From Conidiobolus incongruus B7586 (taxonomy: Eukaryota > Entomophthoromycota > Entomophthoromycetes > Entomophthorales > Conidiobolaceae), in the NCBI GenBank assembly GCA_000697335.1, contig JNEM01014843.1, positions 1-36,353 on the forward strand: a stretch of DNA of 36,353 nucleotides, written 5' to 3'. Positions 25,466 to 34,259 of this stretch are shown here, in pieces. Each line of letters opens with the position of its first letter. Positions within the stretch are counted from its first letter, which is position 1. The position numbers and the translations under genes are program-made. A model generated the notes under the pieces. It was not told where the DNA came from, searched no databases, and saw only the letters and a list, made by a program, of their open reading frames with translations.

Positions 25466-27401
25466 TTAAAGACTATCGACAATAACAGGCGATGATGATC
25501 TATTATGTTTGTCACTGATAGAGGGTTCAATTAATGGCAGCCTTGTTCGGACTTGTGAGCTCATTAATTCATCCAAAACCTCAAGAGGAAGTAGTTTAAA
25601 GCGATGTGGTAGCAGATTCCTAAAGCTGTTATTTACAGTAGCCATTGCTACACCAGTAACTTCTGCAACATCTTTCAATTCACAAAGGACTGGCTCAACA
25701 TAATGCTTACCACTTTCAAATAAATGTGCTCGGCTTTGGATGAAATTTTCTATGTAAGCATTGTAATATCTAACAGTCAACCAAATACTGGCTGCGCATG
25801 AACTATTAGGACATTTGCCTGTGGAAATGCCAAGCTTATCAGCTTCCTGAAGCACTCTGATAGCAGTGTTAGTTATAGCCTCGGGAATTACGAGTGCTTG
25901 ACACCAACGTTTCTATTAGGAAAGTATTAATATATCTGGTATCCCAAATTTGATTTCGAAGCTCTTACCATAAATTGCTCCGGACATAGTCTTTGAACTT
26001 CAGTTCCATCAACTTCAAGTATTGATAACATTAATTTGTAAAATGTTCCAATTTCCCTCTTTGATACGCCAGTCATAGTACATATTTCAGTAAATGTGCG
26101 GGGTAACCCACGCTTACGACACAATATAATAACAATTGATGCCAAAGCGGCATTGTGTCTTCTAGATGTCTGACGACTCTGTAATCAATAATAATTTAGT
26201 AAAGACGCACTGGCTGTTTGGTCATGGTATCATTACCAATAGTGATTTATGTGTTTTAACACGATCATAAGTGTTGAGAGCTTCTTCCCAAAGTGAATCA
26301 GGGATATTCAATGCTTGCCATTGGAATGAATCTTCTTCATGACTTGCTCCGGCAGCAGAACCAGATGATCCTTTTGATTTGGATCTCTTATAATTATTAT
26401 TGGTCTTCTTCTTACCTGTAGTTGGAGCACTTATTTCTTGTGATTCTGCTAGAGATTGAGTGGGTAGCTCATCATCATTTATAGGGTCGATTTCAGTAGG
26501 AGATGAACGATTAGAATGAACTGGAACAATGTCAACAACATGATTGGAAGGATAAGAAGGGGTCGGGGTTCTTGATTTATGTTGACTGTACTCATGATAT
26601 GAACCCATATTCGTCTGAGAGCTATTGACTGAATGATATTCATCTTTTACCGATGGTTGAGAAGAAAGAAGTTTGTCATTAGGCTCATGCTTGACGGGGT
26701 TATTATTATAATGGCGCATTAAACTCTGAAGAGCTAATGCTGCTTCATATTCATCATTGTTGATATTGAATTTAGAAATAACATCTTCTTTTTGGTTAGA
26801 TGGCATAGTAGAAGGTAGTGTAGAAGGAGGTGATACCATTTGTGGGGATTTTGTGGCTTTTTCTTCCGAAGGAGGTGGATACAATGGTGGAAGTGTATCA
26901 GGATCCCATATATATGCTGGCTTAACTTGAGATGTTGGTGGGGTTTCAAAATTTGATTTGCCTGGGGTATTTTTGTTAAAAGGAGGCAATTGAAGGGAAG
27001 AATTATATTCACCTAAATAGGAAAAAGTTATAAAGTTGATATCAAACTTGGTACGCAAAAAGTTGAAGTTAAAAAAGAATCATACCTTGAGAAGAGTGAG
27101 TGGAAGAATTGATAATACTGGGGTCAAACTTGGAAGGATGTGGAGGGGGAAAAGTAAGAATATTAGAGTTAATACTTCCTTGAGACGAGTTCATATCGCC
27201 ATCGGAGTTATCGTTATGTAAGCCTGAGCCGGAGATTTCTTTCGATACGCTTGATTGTGAGCTTAAGCGAGAGAATGGGAATACAGAGCTCTGGAACAAT
27301 TCTCTTGGATGCATATGGCCTCGAGACGATGATACATAGCTATCTTCGCGTGGCCAGTCAATGCCTTCAGATATATAGCTGGTTCTAGCTTTTTCGGCCA
27401 T
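25466..27401 (-). CDS. TFIIB-like protein with two cyclin folds and no zinc ribbon
   Basis: Four exons (27401-27086, 27012-26237, 26178-25969, 25912-25466) join in phase to about 582 aa. The C-terminal 240 residues hold two cyclin-like repeats of TFIIB type. The first has SRRHNAALASIVIILCRKRG, then LPRTFTEICTMTGVSKREIG (compare [20 protein letters not shown] in TFIIB). The second has RWCQALVIPEAITNTAI, CAASIWLTVRY and KDVAEVTGVAMATVNNSFR. TFIIB bridges TBP-bound promoters and RNA polymerase II. The first 364 residues are Ser/Pro/Asn-rich, probably disordered, and contain no cysteine, so the N-terminal zinc ribbon that contacts polymerase is absent. The length is about 1.7 times that of normal TFIIB. 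It may be a TFIIB paralog, or the sole TFIIB with a lost or relocated ribbon. The MAEKARTS start is the first ATG that avoids a hydrophobic upstream reading of the 5' UTR. Confidence 0.85.
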
Positions 27402-29861
27402 TCTATAAGGATTAAACAGAGGTAGAATTACAATATAGATAGGAAGAAATGGGCTGATAAAAATTGGGTAAAAATGGGATACTTCAATATAGGTATTTAA
27501 ACAGGTAGCGAGAGGCTTCACGAGTAACTAGTTTAGGAAAACAGTACTAAGTGAGGTGGCAGTTCTTGATAGACTTTTTATTGAGCAAAGCTTTATTGAA
27601 ACAAAAATACAGAAATTATTCAAAGTCCAATCCGTCGCCCCATGCCTTTTTATAGTGAAAATCACGTGAGATATATCGGAGGTAGACTAATCAGAATAAT
27701 AATTATATACGATGATTAATCTAATTGGCTATAGAATTATAGGTTTGAATAGCAAAAGATTGAGAGTGAAAAACTCATTATTGAATTGGCTTATTAGAAA
27801 AATTGAAAATTCAAATGAGGAGATTTGTTGGGTAGAGATGAACCAATCAGATTTAGGAGAAAGACTATAAGTTAAATGGGTAACGAATGAAAGTGTCACT
27901 GAAGTTCAAACTACCTCAGTATCATCCATTTAATATCAATATTTTCAATTTAATATTTTGGGATAAAAAATATTATTTTAATATATTAAACTATATCAAT
28001 CAAAATGTACAATTTAAATCATTTTGTTTCAAATAAAATAATATTTTAATTTTGGTAATATATTTAGTGATACAGTAACTAAATAACTTAAAAATATTAA
28101 TATTTGAGCTTCTGACTACAAGATTAAATTGGATTTTAAAGAATTTGCGGTACATGATTTCCAAATTTGGCAGGTTAAGAATTAGGTTTATTGTATTGAT
28201 CTTTTAATATTTATACATTAAAAATAGGTTCTATAAATATTTACATCCATTTGATATGAGTTGTAACATGTTAATTTTAAAATCCAAATCTATTGATAAA
28301 AAATTTTAAAATTAATAACTTAAACAACATGTAAACATTCTAATAAAAATATTATCCAAAATTATACGAATTTGTTGACAATAAAGGAACATCATTTTAA
28401 TCATAGAAAAAAAAATAGTGTAAAAGGTTTGATTGTGTATTAGTCTCGAATTTTCATTACTAGTCTTATCAATTTTATGGATATTCTTGATGATAGCATA
28501 TATTAACAATGACTTAACATTTGATCAATGCTAGAAAGTTTTAACTTGATAACATATTTGGATGAAATATTAACACTTGAATGAGGACATAATGTTGGTT
28601 TATATTAAATTCTACTTAATTTACAAGGTTGCAGATATGAAGGATTTTAATTAATGAAAGCTTCTATAGATTATTAATTACATAATAAAATAATTGTAAT
28701 ACTATGCCACAAAATAATATGTTGATATCCCCCACGTAAATATTCCAACAGCAAACTTGTTTTATCGACATAATGATTTTTCTAAATTAAATATCTTGTG
28801 AATGATAACTGAGTAACTTTTATACTAATGGTCATTAAGCAATCCTGGATTAGTATAAATATATTACTCTAATTTTCTTTGAAAAAAAATACTTTAGATA
28901 AAATATTCATATTCATTAAACAAGGTTTAAAATCCAGATACTCTCGCGCAAGATATTTACATCGTATTTTCGGACAGAGTAAATATATTTGTAAACTATT
29001 CTATTTTAATCATCATATTTGCCATTATTTATGAATTTATCAAAACAAAAAGTTATTTAAATCATATTTAATTTTAAATTTATTATAAATTAATGAATTT
29101 AAATTACATTGATAAACTAGGATTTATACGCAAATCTTGATTCAAATATAAAAAATTCTTGTGTACATTAAATAATTTGTACAAAATTGAAAATTTTTTT
29201 GACTAAGAAATCGGATCCTGTTTGGAAAAGTTTTTCATGTAAAATAAAAATAAAAACAGCTTTATCATAAAATTAAATCATTGATCATATATAAATGTTT
29301 TGATTGTTTTTAATATATTGAAACAATTTTATACAATGTAAAATATTTATCATAATTAAAATTTTGCCTTCAAAATTGAAATAATTGATAAATATAAATC
29401 ATATTTTTGAATTAAACATTAAAACCATCAATTAATGCGTATCTTTGTTATTTAATAATAAAAATACATAGTATTTTAAAATGACAGTCAGCTTAATATT
29501 TGCATTCTAATTATTGAATATCGTAGTTTATATTATATCCATGTTGCACCTAAAGATTTTCCCCTTTGTATCAACCAATCGTATTAGTATATAAAATTAT
29601 TTACTTTCTAAATAAATAAAATATATACAGAAACCAAAAATAAAATCAATAATAATCACTTTAATCCTATTCTTATATATATTAACAAACTTAATCTTAT
29701 TTCTTAATATTCTTCAAAGTATTTTGCAAGTGTAATTTAACAACACTAGTAGGATTCGATTTAAAATGATTAAGTTGCAACACTTGGCTAAATCTTTACA
29801 TTACTTTTTGACTATAAAAAACCAATTAATTACAATATTAGTAATATATATAACAAAAGGC
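27402..29861. other. Long spacer upstream of the TFIIB-like gene
   Basis: About 2.5 kb. The first 500 bp are less AT-rich and are likely the promoter and 5' UTR of the TFIIB-like gene. The rest is AT-rich with dense stops. A 65-codon minus-strand opening at 28312-28509 has spacer-like composition and no family resemblance, so it is not called as a gene. Confidence 0.45.
27663..27668. promoter_or_regulatory. CACGTG E-box upstream of the TFIIB-like gene
   Basis: A palindromic CACGTG lies about 260 bp upstream of the proposed start codon, in a small patch richer in G and C than the surrounding spacer. In fungi this motif is bound by bHLH factors such as Cbf1 or Pho4. Its role here is inferred from position only. 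Confidence 0.3.
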
Positions 29862-30200
29862 TTACTTGATATTCTTCTTACCAGTCTGAGTAGCTACCTT
29901 ATGATTTAAATGTAAAAATACATTTTTCCTCTTAGAATATATGCTCCTTTGAGTGGTCATCATTGATTCTTCAATCCCAAAGAGAGTATCCTTCAAAACT
30001 GAAATATTTAGTAGATTTTCGCTTGAGGTTTTTGTTTTTGGAGTTTTTCTTAAATAGCTAAATAGAATATTAATATTTGTGGTATTTGAAATGGTGGATA
30101 AATTTTACATTAAACCCATTTTCTATACTTTGCAATACGTTTCTCCTTTTTGGTAATATTGGTTGGTAAGTTATTTAACTTACGAACAGTTAAGTTTTGC
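29862..30200 (-). pseudogene. Short basic-protein fragment, possibly SLX9-like
   Basis: On the minus strand an exon-like frame at 30057-29862 reads 64 codons to TAA (pieces SENLLNISVLKDTLFGIEESM, TTQRSIYSKRKNVFLHL). It follows a plausible acceptor (TTCTATTTAG). Just upstream, about 30200-30118, another frame reads LNNLPTNITKKEKRIAKYRKW. The order basic KKEKR helix, then a short Leu-rich segment, then SKRK is reminiscent of the SLX9/FAM207 ribosome biogenesis family, but the match is weak. The two pieces do not join in phase across a normal donor, so this may be a decayed gene. The alternative is a tiny live gene starting at the ATG at 30119-30117 with a donor at 30108, giving 68 aa. Confidence 0.3.
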
Positions 30201-30962
30201 CTTTAGAATTCTATAATATATTTGATTAATTATTATTGAATATTTTTATAGATCATATACTCAATTTATTTTAATATGTTTTTCACATATTTAGATGTTA
30301 CTAAATATATTTTTTATGAATTATTATTTCTTTTATACCTTTGAATCTAATTTTTTAGAGTTTGAGGATCATTTACCCATTGTTGAATTGCTAATGCATT
30401 TTCAAATTATTGAAGATATGCTTTATCTTTTTTAAAAGAGTAAATAATTTTATGGGATTATGCTTCAAAAGAAGAAATAATACAGTTATTTTTGAAATTT
30501 CAATCATTTGTCAGTGTTTTATTAATATATAGAGAAAGTGAATTAAAAATATAATACCACATTTATATCTATTATAAATCATAAATATTCGAATGGTTTA
30601 ACCATATTTTTTTAAAAATATTTCAATGTTAGAAAGTTTTTTTTAATTATTGAATTGATTATAGCTGTGAATAAATAATTTTTTCTATCAAAATATTGTT
30701 TTTGATAATATTTTTAGTTAATCTTGAATTTTTTGGTATTTGATTACAAAAAATAAAAAATAATTCGGAATTTTATATAATCAATTAATGGACATAATAT
30801 GTTTTAAAATATTTTCAATATTAATTTAATTAATCATATTGTTATTTAAAATTATTAATCTAAACCAAGATCCAAAAATTCCCATAATCCAATATAAATT
30901 CAAATGAATGATACATAACTTCAGTTTTCAGTCACCAAATTCAGTAAAAATATTAACCAATT
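30201..30962. other. AT-rich spacer, no gene seen
   Basis: About 0.75 kb of AT-rich sequence containing the upstream region of the 31.0 kb gene. No coding or structured feature could be supported. Confidence 0.45.
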
Positions 30963-31598
30963 ATGGTGCATAAGGAAATAACCGATCAAATGATATTATT
31001 GAATCTAATATTAGAGAATATCTCTTCTACTGATAAATTTATATTGATAAACAAATTATTTATAAAAAATGATAAAAATTGCAATTTAAACACTTTAAAT
31101 TACTTGGGATTATTAAAGAAATCCTTGAGATCAAGTGAAGATACCTTTGGATGTCAGCCAGGATCTTATATTGACAGAGTGTTAATGTTAAATGATTTCC
31201 AAAAGAAATATAACTTTCATGTAGCATTAAATTATAGTAAAAAGCATATGACATTATTTTATAGAAAGATTGATTTAATAAGTGGAAATAAAATTCAAGA
31301 TTTTGAAAAAGTTTACTCTATAGGATATTGTGAATTGCCTTATTGTGGATGTGGAGCAGGTCCAGATATATATGAAAATATTGAAATGCTTGGTACATGT
31401 ATTTTTGGAGTAGTTAAAAATAATGAATATGAAAGTCATGAAATTCATAAATTAAACATGAATAATATTCTATCAATTAAACATATTTGGCTTAAAGATA
31501 ATTTAACAGAACTTGATTATTTGTATTTTGGTTACGGATTAAATGAGAAGTATTTATATAAAGATTATGGACCAATCACATCTAGTTCCTTTGGATAA
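30963..31598 (+). CDS. Unrecognised 211-aa protein, single exon
   Basis: An uninterrupted 211-codon frame from ATG to TAA in AT-rich DNA, where chance frames rarely exceed 80 codons, argues for a real gene. I recognise no family. The N-terminal 35 residues (MVHKEITDQMILLNLILENI, then DKFILINKLF) are amphipathic and faintly F-box-like. A Cys/Gly cluster, GYCELPYCGCGAGPD, lies near residue 120-135, preceded by a conserved-looking FGCQPGSYIDRVLMLNDF near residue 62. There is no signal peptide or membrane segment. The coding strand has a codon bias strongly towards A/T-ending codons, unlike the GC-richer CENP-A and ERG1 genes. It may be a lineage-specific gene or a member of an expanded fungal family. 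It lies just upstream of degraded sequence and the NAR1 pseudogene. Confidence 0.6.
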   Translation: MVHKEITDQMILLNLILENISSTDKFILINKLFIKNDKNCNLNTLNYLGLLKKSLRSSEDTFGCQPGSYIDRVLMLNDFQKKYNFHVALNYSKKHMTLFYRKIDLISGNKIQDFEKVYSIGYCELPYCGCGAGPDIYENIEMLGTCIFGVVKNNEYESHEIHKLNMNNILSIKHIWLKDNLTELDYLYFGYGLNEKYLYKDYGPITSSSFG

Positions 31599-32187
31599 AC
31601 ATGAACAAGGAACCAGTCGTGAAAACCATCATAAGAATATACCATTATACAGTCACACCTCCACAAACTTCTAAATACCTTTAAATACACCGGCGTCTTC
31701 TATCATAGTAGCTTGATTTTTGGTTTTACTAATCAAAATTACACCTCTAATACCAATTATCTTTCTTACTACTCTAGCACTTCCAAGAGTAACACCTCTA
31801 TTCTAGCATGTTACTAAACCCATCCTTTAACCCATTACAATTTATTATGTTCAATATATTTCATATGATAATAAAACCCAATTTTGTTATAACCTTTTCT
31901 TTATTTTATTCGTCGTTGTATGACTTTATATCATGGCCCTCATTCAGTCTAATTAGCCTAATTTACAATTAATTACGTATGACGAACCCAGCCATCTAGC
32001 CATTGTGACATAACTGGTCCTCCTGGCCCCTAGAGTTGTGAACAACATAGTCACCCATATCTCTGATCATCGAGATGAAATCGTAGAGCTGGCAATGATA
32101 CCCAATGCCAACCTTCTTACAAGGCCTAGCTCAGTATTGTGTACTTAATTTATTAACATATATAAAAAGATATTATGCTCTGTAGGT
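31599..32187 (+). other. Protein-like debris between the 211-aa gene and the NAR1 relic
   Basis: This stretch is richer in C and G than normal spacer here and shows short protein-like runs on the plus strand. One is near 31660-31810 (FKYTGVFYHSSLIFGFTNQN). Another is near 31970-32140 (LITYDEPSHLAIVT, then after a stop LLAPRVVNNIVTHISDHRDE and IVELAMIPNANLLTRPSSV). No family was recognised and stops interrupt them. They look like remains of a second dead gene next to NAR1, on the same strand. Confidence 0.35.
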
Positions 32188-33836
32188 TTAAAATTAACCA
32201 ATTTAGACCATCATATTACACATAGTCAAGTTTGTATCAAACCTGTTGGAATTATCAATGGATCAAGTATCCTGAACAGAAGAGAGCTCTCGCTAACGTA
32301 AATAACTTTAGATTACTTATATTTCATAAAACTAATCAATTTTTTAGGCTGTTATTCAATTACACGAACGCGACGTCCTTCAAGTAGTTAACAGAAAAAG
32401 TCAAAAATTTGACCTAGCAACTATCAATGTGAAAGACTCTTTAGCTTGCGGGTAATTATTCTAACCAAAGATCCACAATATGATACTCATTTTATATGTA
32501 ATGGATGTATCACCACAGCAGAATCCATTTTAGTGTGTTTCCAAAGTCATTTTGACTTTGAGAAAGCTTTGAAGCATAAATTGGATCCCAATCATGCTAT
32601 TCAGCACGTTGTAGTGTCCATTGCTCTTCAGATTTTCGCTAATTTGGCTCTTAAATTTAATGTTGTTTTAGTCAAAAGGTAAAAATTAACATCTTTAATG
32701 TATATAATTTTAATGAATATTGAGTATTTCAGATTGTATCTAATTTGATCAGATTCTTTCACTTATCAGGAGTTGACCAAGTATATGTTGTTACTGTTGT
32801 TAGAGATCTATCATTCGTTTTCAGTGCTCAAGAATTCGTATAGGACTATTGTCATTGTCAAAATCCTAACAATCTTATCAATACCACATCTTTCAACTCT
32901 CCAATCCTTAGCTCACTATGTCTAGGTTGGATTTGCTATGCTGAAAAGACACATAATTTCATATTACCTTATACCAGTAAGATCATATCACTTCAACAAA
33001 TCATAGGGTCGCTTGTCAAATGTTAGTAGGGGTCAAAAATTAATTTAGTATCTTGTCGAATATACCACTTGCCTGTAATGTCACACTATGATAAGAAATT
33101 GGAGGCAAGTTGCGAAGATTCCTGCAATGATCTTTATTCAACCAGTGATATACACTATGTTTTAACTACTACAGAAATTGAGAAAATAATCTAGAAAAAA
33201 TTCCAATGAAATGAGAGCATAGAGGATGTGATGTTTTCTCCATTATTAAAATTATCCAAGATTCCTTACAATATTGATTCCAAATAGTCCTACTCTCCCA
33301 CCAATCTCCATCTCTATTCGCTATCATCATCCACTACGGGAAACTACTTACATTACGTAATGCAATACACCGTCCAACAATGCTTGAATATCAACATCAA
33401 AGTCATAACCAAAATAATTCACAACATTGATACTACTAAGAATTCATTCTATCGTACATTAATCAAGCCCTCTTAAAATTCTCACTCACTTACGACCTCC
33501 ACAAAATTTAAAGCATCATTCATAAAGCCAAAAAAACGCGCAAATCAGTGCGCATATGTCGAAATTATGACCCATCCATCCGATTGTATCAACGGGGGAG
33601 GCCAGTCCAGACATGAGACACTACAGGATACGGACTGGACATCCCAAATGATCTTTAAATACTCAAAAATGAATTCCTTACAAACCTTGTCCCATCTGAA
33701 CTCTTGGTTGTTGGCTTTTCTTCTGGACTGGAGACCTACTTCAGGCGATGTCAGTTATATTGTAACGGATTATAAACCAGTTCAAAATACTATAACGGTA
33801 AATGGAGGATTAGGAACCAAGTGCGAAATTTATTGA
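32188..33836 (+). pseudogene. NAR1: Decayed NAR1 (cytosolic Fe-S assembly) gene
   Basis: Ordered pieces of Nar1, the iron-hydrogenase-like factor of the cytosolic Fe-S assembly machinery, lie on the plus strand. They run: HSQVCIKPVGIING, TINVKDSLAC followed by GCITTAESILVCFQSHFDF (family: CLACSGCITSAE), [56 protein letters not shown] with [24 protein letters not shown], and at the C-terminus YVEIMTHPSDCINGGGQ (family: YVEVMACPSGCINGGGQ). Decay is plain: an in-frame TAG at 32841-32843, further stops and frame changes after 33020, no usable acceptor before GCITTAES, and the Cys of the MACPSGC cluster ligand replaced by His. Introns are still partly visible (one ends just before IVSNLIRF), so the copy is not a retrocopy. 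NAR1 is essential in yeast, so an intact copy should exist elsewhere. Confidence 0.87.
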
Positions 33837-34259
33837 AAAAAAATTCAGTTTTTATATTTGAAACATAATACGATATTTGAAAAACATTTTCGTCTATCAA
33901 ATAGTAATAAAAGCTTAATGTCATTATATTTCTATTATTTTATAATTATCAAAATCATAAAAAATTTGTATTTATTGAACTTAAAAATTATTAGATAACT
34001 GCTAAAATATAATAAATGAGCTTTAATTTGAATTTTAATTTTCATTGATCAAATTTGAAATTTCTATCAACTGTTATTCAAATATTTGAAAATAATAAAC
34101 TACCTAAATAATTATAAAATTAATACCATAATCCTTAATTTTCAAAATAATATCTTACCACCTTAAATTTGTAGTAATGGGAAATTTTTTAATTTCTGAT
34201 TTTTCACATATATCAATAGTTTTAAATAAAAAAAATATACCAAATAAATAGGAAATTAT
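33837..34259. other. AT-rich spacer with normal dinucleotide make-up
   Basis: About 0.4 kb of AT-rich sequence downstream of the NAR1 relic. CA and TG steps still occur at the density seen elsewhere in the window. Nothing coding is seen. Confidence 0.45.

Noticed and set aside
26734-27012. 92-codon open frame in another minus-strand frame
   Set aside because: It overlaps the TFIIB-like exon 2 in a different phase; its Leu/His/Lys-rich make-up comes from the frame-shifted Pro/Ser-rich coding sequence.
28312-28509. 65-codon open frame on the minus strand
   Set aside because: AT-driven composition (Ile, Met, Phe, Tyr), no family resemblance, isolated in spacer.
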